Assembly: GCF_032854445.1 (NCBI RefSeq)
Contig: NC_088299.1
Coordinates: 10,843,608-10,907,607, forward strand
Direction: 5' to 3'
Source: Liolophura sinensis
Lineage: Eukaryota > Mollusca > Polyplacophora > Chitonida > Chitonidae
Length of the DNA stretch: 64,000 nt
Position 1 is the stretch's first letter; every line of letters starts with the position of its first letter. The notes beneath the pieces were generated by a model that saw nothing but the letters and a program-made list of their open reading frames with translations, was not told where the DNA came from and did no database searches. Made by a program: the position numbers and the translations under genes. Shown piece after piece: positions 23,781 through 35,242 of this stretch.

Positions 23781-25820
23781 TTAAAAGATTAGAAGTCAGT
23801 TCGTCGACTTGAGGTGTTGTGGTTCCAAGTGTAACCTGGGGACCTGACTTTTACATGACAGCCACAGAAAAGTGTCGTCACCTAAATCGTTCACTGTTTA
23901 AAAGATTTCGTAAAGAGTCTAACCGATCAACAGAAAAAAATTCAAAATTCTTAATATAATTTTGAATATCTTCTTAGTTCTTACTAAGTCTAAATTCTGT
24001 ATTCAGCCACACGTAATTATAGATAATTAGGAATCAACCATATACACGCTAAATCTGTTTAAGAAATAATGATTTTATCTAGTCTTTTGTTGTTCATTTT
24101 AGTACAGTACATGTGGAAGACCTCAAATCTGAGAGAAAGGTGGCATAGTATATACTTTGTATTTCCCAGTGGGTCAAATTCTCCCTGGCACGTAAAAAGT
24201 GGGAGGGCCCTAGAATATCTGGGCCAATCCACACCTCATGTGATTCGTGTGTATCAAGACAAATCTTATTTTAGACTTTATAAAGCAGTCACTACAGTTC
24301 AGATTGCTTAGTGTTCATAAATTAAATTACCTTGATAGGGGTTTTCATTTAATCAACATACGACGAATTTTAAATGACCCAGAGGTTTGCAAGGCTGTGC
24401 ACGAAAGCCCCTATAAATCTCTTACCAATACACTAAACCACTAAACCGCCAACACTTCCAAGATGCGTTTACGCGAAAGCAGACAAAGATTGTGAGATGT
24501 CTGATTATACATGTGGTAGACACAGGTGTCAATCGTCGGATTTTGCTTACCATCCATGTAAACATGTCATAACTGGCCTCTTGCTATTGTGACCAATGAT
24601 GAGATGGGTCCGAGGTATAGAGAACTGAGAAACACAAAAGTGAGTGCTAATAAGGGAAATTGTCCTTTCGGTGCTTGAAAACTTTGCAAAAATGGTCTAA
24701 AAGAGAGAAGGTACAACTTTCAGTTCTTGACACTTGGTTTGACTCTAAGGTTTTGTATGCAATCCACTGTATTAGAGCTAATCCCATGTGACAGTTAAAC
24801 ACGCTGTACCACCAAACTTGTATCTACTCTCTTAACGAAGGCACTACAAGAAGTACAGTCATTTTTTTTAAAATACTGTTGTGCAGTAGCAAAAAATTCA
24901 GGCGTGAACTGTATGTGGTTTCTTAAAAACTCCAAACGTCCCACTGAAGAACTAGACGCTTAAATATAAGTACCATATAAGGATATCTCTACATGGGATT
25001 TCTCCATTCTCTATACTTCTATTCCTCACACAAATTGAATACATAAAATTTCATCACTAATTGTGCTGTGTTTAATACAATCGGGGGTGTACATATCTCA
25101 CATTGTAGCGTTTGTTAGATCCCATGTGTAGAGTGACGATTTCAACCAACGTCACAAGTTATTACTGCAAAAACCTGCGAATTATCTCTAGGATTATCTC
25201 TAGGCTAATTATTCAGTTACTTTGACAGTTCCTATTTTACTATAAACCGTCAAACTGCAGCGTTGTTTCAAAGTCGCAATTGTCATTCCACATCCACTTC
25301 GCTTATCTTTCCTGTAAAAGCTATTTTAACGACACACTGGATTATTTATGAATGTCATGTATGTATTTGTTCTGGGCTGAATAATGCAAAAAGAGTCAAC
25401 GTTTAGCTATTAAACGACAAGTAGTATAAAGGATACGGTAGTGGTCATAAAGTGGTTCTTTGGTACAATAGATGCGATTTATTGATTCACTCTTTTTTCA
25501 TGTACAAATATCACGCAGATATGAGTAAATACGAGTATCACCACTTATTGACGAAGCATTTAGCTTTCCAAATAGACACACAAAGATCACAAATGTTACA
25601 ACTGGGAGCGTATTGTGTCTGCGTGTTTATACTATGTACACAAATTCGCCTACCGATTCGTTTTGTTTGTCTGAACGATATAAAGAGGTTAACGGTTTGT
25701 GCTTGTTTAAATTTTCAATGGATCTTAGACAGTTAGGGTGGCACATGCTGCGTGGACCTATGTATACCTTTGTATACCAAGGATGACCTAAGATTCCTTT
25801 CACCTCGCCTTTACGATTCC
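23781..25820. other. Anonymous intergenic DNA
   Basis: AT-rich sequence with no recognised gene or transposon signature on either strand. Open stretches at 24,069-24,311 and 25,452-25,736 (plus) show no domain or membrane pattern typical of a known family. Confidence 0.5.
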
Positions 25821-25993
25821 TTTATTTCCTTGATTAGTGTTTTACGTTGTTCTCAACAAAATTTCACTTATACCACGACGCCCAGCATTATGACAGGATA
25901 AAACCGGACAGAGCCCGCGGGAAAACCACGACCATCCCTAGATTCTGGATCATTGCGCCGCCCTTACATGCTAAGCCCCTCGGCCACGGAGGC
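25821..25993 (-). mobile_element. tRNA-derived SINE (family A), minus strand, internally deleted
   Basis: Tail complement CTTGATTAGTGTTTTACGTT, then CCAGCATTATGACAGG and CGGACAGAGCCCGCGGGAAA, then the tRNA-like head complement CTAAGCCCCTCGGCCACGGA. The central block with GGCCGGAGAGGAAGCC is missing, so it is an internal-deletion copy with both ends kept. Confidence 0.85.
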
Positions 25994-28107
25994 GAATATC
26001 GCTTGCATATTTCGCCGGAGGAAAAGTTCATCCCTTCAAGCGAAAAAATCCGCCTAGCTGTGTCCCAGGCTTTAGGTTTGGATTTGTAGTTTGGCATTTG
26101 TGTTTATACCATAGTATACGTTTAATTGCCACGCACCTGGCGATGTCAGTTTTTTCCTCTCGGATTATGCTTTCTAACTTCATCCAGTGAACCTAACCGC
26201 CTCATTATTCATGAAATACACAGGTGTGTTTGAGCACGGCCAGACAATAAACAAATTAACAAACACATGCAAATAATACTGCGGATGCTTCAAGGTGAGA
26301 AACGAAACTGGAACACCTGCTGTTTGTTATATAAAGCCTATGGCGCAGTTTGTTCCCTAGGTTATCTTACTGACTATTACGCCAATTAGGGCGGACATCA
26401 CACGCTCGCATGTTGTTTGATCGTACGCAGAAGATCTGGACGACAAAGCTGATACATCCAAGCCACACCCCACACGGCCCAACCACCCTCCCCACACCTT
26501 CCACCCCAACAAGAAATTTAAGAAATTGTTAACTTCCAAAACATTATAGGAAATTGTTTGAAAATGTTGGCATGTGTTGACAACAAAAAGTCTAACCTGC
26601 TAGTTTACGAGCTGACGAAGAAAAAACTGAAACCCCGTATGGAAGCCGGATGCGGGTCGAGCGAACGGTACCGTTCGAGGGGACACGAGGAGGCGAAGAA
26701 GGTACCGATCGCGCGCAAATAGTTTGAAGATCTGTTTCTCAGTCGCGCTTTGATTGCAACCGACACTTTTCCGCAACATATAATATGCATTATAAGAGAC
26801 TTACAGCATGAAATTAAAAAACCAGACGGCAGAGTAATAGGTGGCAAGTGGTCATTCGTAATAGGCCTACTGCCTCTTGTGTAGGCTAGGATTTTATTCC
26901 AACTATTCATGTTCTGCGCCTGGCTTCACAACCCCGGTCTAAAGCTGATTTAACTCGTATAAAGAACAGCATAAATGCGCTAATACTTACTGAAATTAGA
27001 AAATCATCGAAACATTTTGTCTTATTGTAGCCTAGGCATCCATGCTACCAGTGATCGATTATGTGCGAGCGATATACAAGCTAAAACTACATACATTCTT
27101 GTATTAAGACACTCTGTTATACTGTGAAGTACTTAATTTTCGCGTGGAACTAATTTTCGCGGATTTCGCCGTCAATAATTTACCGCGACAAATAATTCCA
27201 GCGAAAAAAATATCCAAATTTGAATCATATACTACAGGTAGTATAATAATGAAGTGAAATCTTTGCCAGGGTGACGGGGGTTGCGCTAAGAAAGCCCGAC
27301 GGGCCAGCTAACTTTTTTATCAGCAGGGATGAGAAATTATGGTTTAAATATATACAAACTCTGGTACTAAGGCTTGGTGGGTATAAAACAAAGTGGGAAC
27401 TTATGCGTCTTTAGTTTGATCAATCTTCGCTATAACCGTAGAGTGAAAGAAAAGTAGATACCAGCACGTGCCGGCTTCTGATGAATGTCGCTCTGATACA
27501 CGCTATCCCATTGGCTGTGTCTCTCCTGTGGTCCAATGAGTGAGCTTCTAACAAACTGGGAACTGTGTACAACAACACAATGGCCGTTTGACAGCTACGG
27601 CGAAACAAAGGAGGATTAAAGCCACTCATGATGATACCTGTTTGACGCGCTTGAATATAAGCGGTATATATGTGGTACATCCAAAACGTATAATCCCTAA
27701 TAACGATAATACTGTTCACTGATATCCTTGGCAAATCTTCTGCACGATAAGATTTAATATTTTAGGTGCGTTTTGGTGACGCGACGGCTAAATTCACCTA
27801 TCTAAAGAGACCTATGCAATATGTATGGGTATCTGCCCCAATGCCCCACTTCCCCCTCCCCGTTTAAGCATTAACAAAGCCATACTCAATTGTTGAAATA
27901 TAGATGGACGAGCTGTGACGTACTCTCCCACTATTTAGCAACCAATGATCCGGATCACAAAAAGATTTATCCAGCATGTTATATATTGTCAGTTTACGCA
28001 GAAAGCAGTAAAAGCTTCTCCCCTATCGGGCGAAATTATAAATTATCGCTCAAGTAAACATGACGATTTTCTTTCCGGACAAAATTCTGCAATCGAGCCT
28101 TCCATCG
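25994..28107. other. Anonymous intergenic DNA
   Basis: No gene was recognised. A segment near 26,845-26,915 (GGCAAGTGGTCATTCGTAAT, then GATTTTATTCCAACTATTCA) resembles one at 7,345-7,425 in the GPCR intron and may be an old dispersed repeat. Confidence 0.45.
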
Positions 28108-28343
28108 AGTATTTCACTTGTACGACAGCGGCCAACATTATGGTGTTTGGAAACCGGGCCAGAGCCCGTTGGAAATCCACGACTATCCGCATGTTGATGA
28201 CAGACCTACCCACGTACGACCGGAGAGGAAGCCCGTATGAACTGGACTTGAACTTAGAACACTTGAACACAGCGACAGCATTGGTGGGAGGCTCATGGGT
28301 CATTTCGACGTGATGGCGTGCTAACCCCTCGGTCAGTGAGGCC
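28108..28343 (-). mobile_element. tRNA-derived SINE (family A), minus strand, nearly complete
   Basis: Contains AGTATTTCACTTGTACGACA, CCAACATTATGGTG, ACGTACGACCGGAGAGGAAG and the head complement TGGCGTGCTAACCCCTCGGT followed by CAGTGAGGCC. The A-rich tail is degraded at the left. Confidence 0.88.
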
Positions 28344-29582
28344 CCACTTTTAATTGAGGCTACATGTTTATTTGATAGTCTGTCCGTTTAAAGTAACATG
28401 AAGATCAACCATTTTATTTCAACTGCTTTTAGTTACATCATAATAAAAAAAAATTCTTTGGTTATTTATAGTAAAAAAAGACAAACTGGCAAAGACGACA
28501 ACTATTTTATTTGCTCGCAACTAAAACTTATATCCGTCTGTTTTTATTAAAGTACAGGATTTTACAAGTTTTACCATATGTGGGTGATTGTTTGATATGT
28601 GGGTGGACTGATCATCCATGCCGTGCCCCTCAGACCCACCCCAACTCACCGCATATTTACTCCTGGGATATTCCAAGATGCTATTTATTAAGATGACACA
28701 CCGAGGTGGTGGGGCTCCCATATCGAAACCACTTAAATAATTGCATAGCACCATGCATGCAGGAAAAGCTAACTCGACTGAGTGTATTGCAGGACTCAAT
28801 AGAGCATGGGGCAGTATAAAGGGTGACAAATGGGTATCCCATGCATAAAACAGGTTACTGGGTATTACAGTTCAGAAATGCAAGACAATAGTCATTAGTA
28901 TTGTGATGTACGCGTATTGCTTATGTGGTGCTATACGTACATACCTTACTTTGATCAGATCATTCGTTAAAAGTATTGGGATGAATAGCGTCAGATGAAG
29001 CAGCACATGAAACAGAATCTTTCATATGTATAACGAGTGACATTAAAGGAATCGTGTATAGTTTATTTGCTATATGGCGAAACAGTATACAGCACCTCTG
29101 GATACGTTAATATATGCGTATAAGCGGGCTAAACTAACCTGTAGTATGTGCATATATTTTTCACTCAAATCTATAATATTTAAAGCGGGTAGGCATTCTA
29201 ATTCCAAACATATTACTTAAGTCTTAGTTTATTATGGGTGTAAAAAATATTAGGCGGACCATTAGATACGTAGACAACAAATTTACACTGGTTCTTTACG
29301 ACATCTTAAAGTCAGTCGGGCACATTTGAACATGCGAGAAGTGGATTACCGTTAAACGTTCGATATTACACTATTGTAAATTATTTTCTGAGGACCGAAC
29401 AAAATGTGTTCACATGGAACTGCCCTGCATTTGGAAATCCAAGCCCGAAATGAACAGTTAAGCCTTCTTGTGAAGGTATTGTGACCAGCTACATACTGAT
29501 AATCCTGTTTATTATTAAACGAGTTACAGACAAGCTGTGTACACACGTGTAGTGACCAAGTGTAAAATACTTAAAAATAGTT
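28344..29582. other. Anonymous intergenic DNA
   Basis: Nothing recognised on either strand; no long open frame with family-like sequence. Confidence 0.5.
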
Positions 29583-29849
29583 TAATGGCGTAAACAAAGC
29601 ACCGTGTCAGTAAACAAAGGCATGTACTGCGATTGGGTGGGGACGTCATGCCGAGTGACTTTGGCTTTACGTTCAGCACATAGGGACAAGCTAAGCACTG
29701 TGGGGCTAATTGACCCTCGGCGTATAATGGCGTAAACAAAGCACCGTGTCAGTAAACAAATGCATGTGCTGCGATTGGGTGGGGACGTCATGCCGAGTGA
29801 CATAGGGACAGCACATAGGGACAAGCTAAGCACTGTTTGATCATACTGG
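29583..29849. repeat. Two-copy tandem repeat, unit about 142 bp
   Basis: TAATGGCGTAAACAAAGCAC starts at 29,583 and again at 29,725. The match continues through CAGTAAACAAA, GCGATTGGGTGGGGACGTCA and TGCCGAGTGAC, and both copies end GGGACAAGCTAAGCACTGT. Copy 2 has a short internal loss. Confidence 0.88.
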
Positions 29850-30090
29850 GCTTGTTCCGTGCCATTGGCAAAGGACTATGCAAACATGTCGGTATTGGGG
29901 CAAGATGATTTCAACGTCATATGATTGACCCTTTATAGAAATGATAAAGTACGTTAAACTGAAAGCAAATTTCTATGAAGCTCTCAACATTTTTTTCTAA
30001 TTTTTTAAAGTTAAAATCGCCACTGGGCATTGGTGGTTGTGAATGGCAAATTACTATTCCATGGGATTTAGAGAACTACATATATTCTGG

Positions 30091-30355
30091 GGGCCTCCGT
30101 GGCTCAGTTGGTAAGCGCGCGAGCACAGCGTAATGGCCCAGGAGTCTCCCACCAATGCGGTCGCTGTGAGTTCAAGTCTAGCTCATGCTGGCTTCCTCTC
30201 CGGCCGTACGTGGAAAAGTCTGTCAGCAAGCTGCGGATGGGCGTGGGCTTCCCCCAGGCTCTGCCCCGTTTCCTCCCACCATGATGCTGGTCGCCGTCGT
30301 ATAAGTGAAATATTCTTGAGTGCGGCGTAAAACACCAATCGAATAAATAAATAAA
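30091..30355 (+). mobile_element. tRNA-derived SINE (family A), complete reference copy
   Basis: Head GGGCCTCCGTGGCTCAGTTG contains box A (TGGCTCAGTTGG), and GTGAGTTCAAGTCTAGC contains box B. The body includes CTCATGCTGGCTTCCTCTCC, GGCCGTACGTGG, CTGCGGATGG and CGTTTCCTCCCACCATGATG. The 3' domain GTATAAGTGAAATATTCTTG, then AGTGCGGCGTAAAACACCAA, ends in AATAAATAAATAAA. It is transcribed by RNA polymerase III by family, and mobilised by a partner LINE not seen here. Confidence 0.93.
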
Positions 30356-30835
30356 TTCCGTGACCATATACGTGAGTTCGAAACCAGCTCATGCTGCTTC
30401 ATCAGTTTCGGCTCTTCGTTTGTAATTTTGTCAGGAACCCGATGGTGAAGAGTGTCGATTTCCCTCAAATCTATTAGGTTTTCATTTCCTATAAACCTGG
30501 CTGTATTGAATACTTATATTGCACAAGTAGCCCGCATGCCAACAAAATTCATGGCACTATTTATTTGTCTGACTACAGTGGCTAATCTTTAGCCAGTAAG
30601 CCCTGTTACGAGGATTTTGCGTGTTTAGTACAACCGATATCCGGAAGGATGTCACTTTACACGGGATATTTGCACGGACGAGTGTTATTTGTGTTGACGC
30701 GTACGTACTAAGGCATTCCAACATAATAATTTATGGGGAACTTTGTACTCTCAACAAATATTCTCTTAATTTTACAGACAGTCTGTGGTCCGAGTGATGC
30801 TAGTGTGGAGTCTAATGTTCAAACTTCCAACTTCG

Positions 30836-31008
30836 GACACTCGCCGCCATCGTATAAGCGAAAAAGTCTTTAGTATGACATTAAACAAAGATAAATCAAT
30901 CAACATTTTCACCCCAGTCCATATACACTTTAGGCCTTCGTCGTATGAGTGAAATATTCTTGAGTACGACGCAAAACACCAATCGAATAAATAAATAAAT
31001 AAAACATT
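30836..31008 (+). mobile_element. Two SINE family A 3' ends in tandem
   Basis: 30,836-30,902 carries CCGCCATCGTATAAGCGAAA and a degraded end. 30,935-31,008 carries CGTCGTATGAGTGAAATATT, CTTGAGTACGACGCAAAACA and a (AAAT)n tail. Both lack heads, consistent with 5' truncation on insertion. Confidence 0.8.
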
Positions 31009-31191
31009 TAAATTGATATGCACCTTAAGTGCATAAATTACACTTTGACTCGCTGTCTATGTGCAAATGCAAATACATAAATATACACTTCAGAGTTTTA
31101 TCGACGCTAATGATAAAAACATAAAATTCAAGGTGAAGCATAAAAAAACAAAACATTTATTCAGATGACATGTATCTGTACTGTATATACG

Positions 31192-31196
<5 letters not shown>

Positions 31197-31244
<48 letters not shown>
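31197..31244. repeat. (TA)n microsatellite
   Basis: About 24 uninterrupted TA dinucleotides. Confidence 0.95.
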
Positions 31245-31247
<3 letters not shown>

Positions 31248-32053
31248 AAGATGAGAGTTAACATTTCAACAAATTTATGCGGCAACAGAATGAGAAAGTT
31301 ACAGCAAATTTATGTAGCAAAGGTAAGGAAATTACAGCAAATTATACAGATTGGTATCCAATAAAGAAATCCGACTATACAGAAAAAGACTAAATGAGTA
31401 CATCTGTGCACGCGATACACTTGATGACAGTTGCAGATCACTTAGTCCGAGATTGCTCTGGAGTTGGGCTTGGGGTCATCCTTGGCCATACATAAGTTTT
31501 GCCAATCCTGCCGTCAGAGTAATCTCGAAGAATAGGAATAGGCTTCGGAAAATATCTTTAACAAACAGGTGAGGTAACATTTGTTCCTCACACCCTGATC
31601 ATCAACCGTAGTAACCATTTCTTGGTGTTTCCCTTGCACTTTTCGAACACTTTTTTCCCAAGTAATCAGCTAAGTTTAAGGATTTATTTTTTTATATAAT
31701 ATTCAGTGTTCAGTTGAAGATGCAGTTTGGAAGAGCGAATTGCCGGATTCTCACGTCTCGATGAAACTCGTATTAAATTTGTTTTTCTATATGATCGTGA
31801 CATTTTGGGAGACATAATTAATATTCAATTATGTGCATGACACAATTAATATTTAAAGATGTGCATGTAGTGTACATGTACTGTAAAGCATGCATGTTCA
31901 GTAATATGTCAGTTAGATAATATGTTGATATGCCCACCAACTAACGCATTGACAGAAACATGTCCGGTAGAACTTTCAGTGACATCCAGTGAGTTACTTC
32001 CAGTGGCATGTCCAAATTATTCATAGTGACATGTCCAATGGTGGTACGCAGGT
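31245..32053. other. Intergenic DNA, possible 3' flank of the small membrane-protein gene
   Basis: No coding region recognised. A TTTATT at 31,682 reads AATAAA on the minus strand, about 370 nt past the stop of the 32,054-32,332 ORF, and could be its polyadenylation signal. Confidence 0.4.
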
Positions 32054-32332
32054 TTACAAATATGGTACCTTCACTCCGTCCTCGTTGTATCCTTCCAGAT
32101 ACTGGTAACTGTTGCCAAATTGCGGACTCTGTACCTCCACTTGGTGCGCTGGTTTGCATACCCTTTTCAACTGGATTCTGATTTCATTCTTGGCCATAAA
32201 AAGAAGGACAATGATGATGAGAAAGAAAACTCCGATAATAAAGCCCATGACGACGTAACCGGCTTCCACTCTATGCTGATACTCTTCTTCAGGCTGCAGA
32301 TAGTCTAACGTCACATTCGCCATCTTGTCCAT
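32054..32332 (-). CDS. Small single-pass membrane protein, hypothetical
   Basis: A 92-residue ORF starting MDKMANVTLDYLQPEEEYQH. The first 24 residues are hydrophilic with a glycosylation sequon NVT at 6-8. Residues about 25-46 form one strongly hydrophobic segment (YVVMGFIIGVFFLIIIVLLF). It is followed by a basic stretch (KNEIRIQLKRVCK) and a Tyr-containing tail ending VKVPYL. The charge pattern (acidic outside, basic inside) fits an N-out, C-in single-pass protein without a cleaved signal. The start context CCAAGGATGG is favourable, and the AAG before it might be a splice acceptor, so this could be the last exon of a larger gene. I do not recognise the family. Confidence 0.5.
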   Translation of the reverse strand: MDKMANVTLDYLQPEEEYQHRVEAGYVVMGFIIGVFFLIIIVLLFMAKNEIRIQLKRVCKPAHQVEVQSPQFGNSYQYLEGYNEDGVKVPYL

Positions 32333-33416
32333 CCTTGGAAATCCTAGTCTGTTCGTTAAGCCTCCTGAAAACTACAATGTGGCTTGGAACAATTCCGCAA
32401 CGACGTTTACTGTCGATTTTTCTGGGTGAATGGTGTTTGAATTAAGGCAGTAAATGTTCAACTTGATAGTTGTATGACAATGACCAAGAGTTACACACTG
32501 TCCAGTTGATTGCACACTCTTTACAAGCTTCAAACGGCAATTTTCCGCCAAATTGAAGGGTAATGTAAGTCTATTTCTGGATGCTTGAACACTCTTATCT
32601 ATCTAGTCTAGCTTTCCGTACAGAGCCCTATGAAGTGTAGAACAGATTTCCGTATCACCGCATGCGCGTCGAAACTGGATCCACGCATATCACTTTAAAG
32701 CCAAACCTTGTTTATGAGTGATTCACGGACATGTTATACTGCGCGTTTAATAATAGGGCTATAGCGGTAACATATGCTGGCTTTTGTTCAACGTTCTCTG
32801 CATGTTTTTCTTCGCAACCTGTCTCCCAAAGTGGATTCTCTGCATGGACAATGCCAGGAAACAAGCAGGACGTATGTCTACGCCCTATACCCTATTTAAC
32901 TATGTTCTCATCACTGCACCTGTGTTGTTTTACAAATCGGAGCTATAAAAACAAAGTCATAAGGCATGGAGCAGTAGTACTTAAATCATACCTTAGGATA
33001 CCTTGCAAACAAAAGGTTGACAGACAAAATATACTAGTATATGGTGTCTGGAAATATTCGCTGTATTCATGCATTCCCATATATAGGAAATGAATACAAA
33101 CAACTTATATGTTTTATATAACAAAATGTATACAAGTCGTCACATAGTGGAATCGTGTCATTTTGACATGCATTTACACCTTACTTGCCTTGAAGAATAC
33201 TTGTTTATATAATGAAATAATAATAGTGAAAAATATGTACCTGTATATATAACATTTCAGTTTTTATCCCATACGTAAACCATATTCTTCGGAAAAGTGA
33301 ATCAGGTTTACATTTCGTCAGTAACACTCATATTCAATTCAAACAAATGTTCGATAGTTTTCATCATTCGCTATATGAACATTGCATATAGGTATGCTTA
33401 TATATATGCGTGCTTT
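32333..33416. other. Anonymous intergenic DNA
   Basis: No convincing gene. A 120-codon open stretch at 32,731-33,093 (plus) has no recognisable domain. Promoter or upstream exons of the small membrane-protein gene could lie here. Confidence 0.45.
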
Positions 33417-33686
33417 ACACTAAAAAAAATTAATCTGTTAATTCAACAGAAAAACTGTTGTCTGAGTGATATATTTGCTAGAATGTATTCTGCTGTTGCA
33501 GCAAACTGTTCTGAAATTGTTAAATATATCACACATATTCTATTAATTCGACATAAAGATTCTATTAGACGAATAGGATATTATGTTGAATATGACAGAA
33601 TATTATTTTATAATAACAGAATACATTATAGCATCACTCAGACAACAGACTTTCTGTTAAAATTAACAATAAATTTTTTTTTCGTG
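33417..33686. mobile_element. MITE with about 54-bp terminal inverted repeats
   Basis: The left arm 33,417-33,470 runs from ACACTAAAAAAAATTAATCTG to ACTGTTGTCTGAGTGAT. The right arm 33,632-33,686 is its inverse, from ATCACTCAGACAACAG to AAATTTTTTTTTCGTGT, with few mismatches. The 160-bp interior is noncoding. A 173-codon open frame running through it is a chance effect. A diverged relative is at 8,755-8,972. Confidence 0.88.
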
Positions 33687-33811
33687 TTGCGACAACTAGG
33701 GCATACTTACAGGAAAAAGATACTGGTCCCTGCGGTTATTTTTGCTGGAAAAACTACAAAACGTAATTCTAGAGCAGTGAGCATTTTTGTACCTAATTCT
33801 GCTTTTAAACC

Positions 33812-33912
33812 ATGGTGAGGTTTCTTCCCACGTATACCACCGAAGAGGTGAACTCACAGTGACCACACTCACTGTCCTGCGCTAGCACGCTAACCACTTG
33901 GTCATGGAGGCT
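33812..33912 (-). mobile_element. SINE family A head fragment, minus strand
   Basis: GGTGAACTCACAGTGACCAC, then GCGCTAGCACGCTAACCACT and TGGTCATGGAGGC is the complement of the tRNA-like head. The 3' half is missing. Confidence 0.78.
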
Positions 33913-34061
33913 GGCGAGGACCATACTATATCAAGGGTCAGGCCCAATAAAAGTGTGCAAGAAAGAAGAATCTGCACATTCTATGCCCCAGTCGTGCTTT
34001 GAAAGCATGTGCCCTTGTCCTTGTGTCCTTGCGGTTAAATGGTTCAGTACATGGACCTACC

Positions 34062-34320
34062 CATTTATTTATTTATTTGATTGGTATTTTACGCCGTACT
34101 CAAGAATATTTCATTTATACGACATCGACCAGCATTGTGGTGCGAGGAAGCCGGGCAGAGCCCAAGGGAAACACACGATCATCCGCTGGTGGCTGGCAAA
34201 CATTTACACACTACAGACAGAGAGGAAGCCAGCATGAGCTGGACTTGAACTCACAGCGATCGCATTGGTGAGAAGCTCCTGGGTCATTGCGCCCCGCTGG
34301 AACGCTAACCACCTCTGCCC
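34062..34320 (-). mobile_element. tRNA-derived SINE (family A), minus strand, nearly complete
   Basis: Starts with TTTATTTATTTATTTGATTG (tail complement), continues TATTTTACGCCGTACTCAAG, includes CCAGCATTGTGGTGCGAGG and GAGCTGGACTTGAACTCACA, and ends GAACGCTAACCACCTCTGCC. Confidence 0.9.
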
Positions 34321-34399
34321 CTTCCCTGTGCTAACAGCACATGTTGAGTGTCTGGTTTATGTGAATTACAAACAATGGCTAGCGTGACTGACGCCATAA

Positions 34400-34455
34400 C
34401 TGCATTGCATCTATCTCTCACACTAGCTAATCAGAATCGATTCTGTATTCCTCTT
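34400..34455 (-). repeat. Dispersed repeat, inverted relative to 37,078-37,130
   Basis: Its reverse complement reads GGAATACAGAATCGATTCTG then ATTAGCTAGTGTGAGAGATAG. At 37,088 the plus strand reads GGAGTACAGAATCGATTCTG then ATTGGTTGATGTGAGAGATAG. About 36 of 41 positions agree. Confidence 0.65.
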
Positions 34456-34632
34456 ATTAGTTATTTAAATTTCAAATAGGCCTAACTTTAAAACTGTTTC
34501 TTACGTAAGAAAGTCCAAATTTTGCTTGACAGTTTAAATTCTGGATAAGTTATTCTACAACAAATTTCAGCTAAAATGACAGAAAGGAACATACCAAGTA
34601 TAATGACTGAAGTTTTGACTATAGTCTGTTTC

Positions 34633-35242
34633 TTTTAGAGAGTCGCCTATATTTAGCTCTCTGTAAAATCAGTCATACTCGCTACCAAAATTGCCTATAG
34701 TCCATGACACGTAACAATACAAGCTCTACACATGGATACGTTAGGAGTCTATATTATTGCAAGGAAAATGAAGCTAGAACACTTTTTATAATTCATAATG
34801 TTAAACTCCATAAGCTAGGTTTCGATGGAAAGAACCCATTGCCTCGGGTAATTATTAAAAAACCAGTGGCATGTGACTCTGACGTCTTCCCTCGGGATTT
34901 GCCCAGTTTCCTCCCATTACAACGTTGGTCGCTGTCGTATAAGTGAAATATTCTTGATTACGGCGTAAACCAACGTAGCCTACAATTTTTATTTAGCTGT
35001 GAAAAACGCCATCGTTTATCGAGTACCCATGGAATTATAAATCAGTTACGCATAAAGTGTCTTTTGTCACGGAGTTAACAGTCTGCTAAGCGCCTTACGC
35101 TGATTTTGCAGTCAGTGCTCTTTATTGGTCGTACGCTTAGCAACAAGTGATTTTACCCGTCAGTTCCGGATTTCTTACATAGGCCTACAAGCCTACTGTA
35201 CGTCATTACTACTGACTGCTGGATATTGGCGACTCTCTAAAA
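34633..35242. mobile_element. Possible 610-bp terminal-inverted-repeat element
   Basis: TTTTAGAGAGTCGCCTATAT at the left is matched at the right by the inverse ATATTGGCGACTCTCTAAAA, ending at 35,242. Weaker similarity continues inward. It carries a SINE 3' fragment (34,885-34,972). There are no coding sequences. Target-site duplication is not evident. Confidence 0.5.
34885..34972 (+). mobile_element. SINE family A 3' half
   Basis: CCCAGTTTCCTCCCATTACA, then GTCGCTGTCGTATAAGTGAA and ATATTCTTGATTACGGCGTA; 5' truncated and without a repeated tail. Confidence 0.8.

Noticed and set aside
30091-30170. tRNA gene
   Set aside because: Boxes A and B are present but there is no proper acceptor stem or anticodon loop, and the sequence continues into a SINE body and tail found many times in the window.
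33297-33818. 173-codon open frame on the plus strand
   Set aside because: It runs through both arms and core of a MITE and has no family resemblance.
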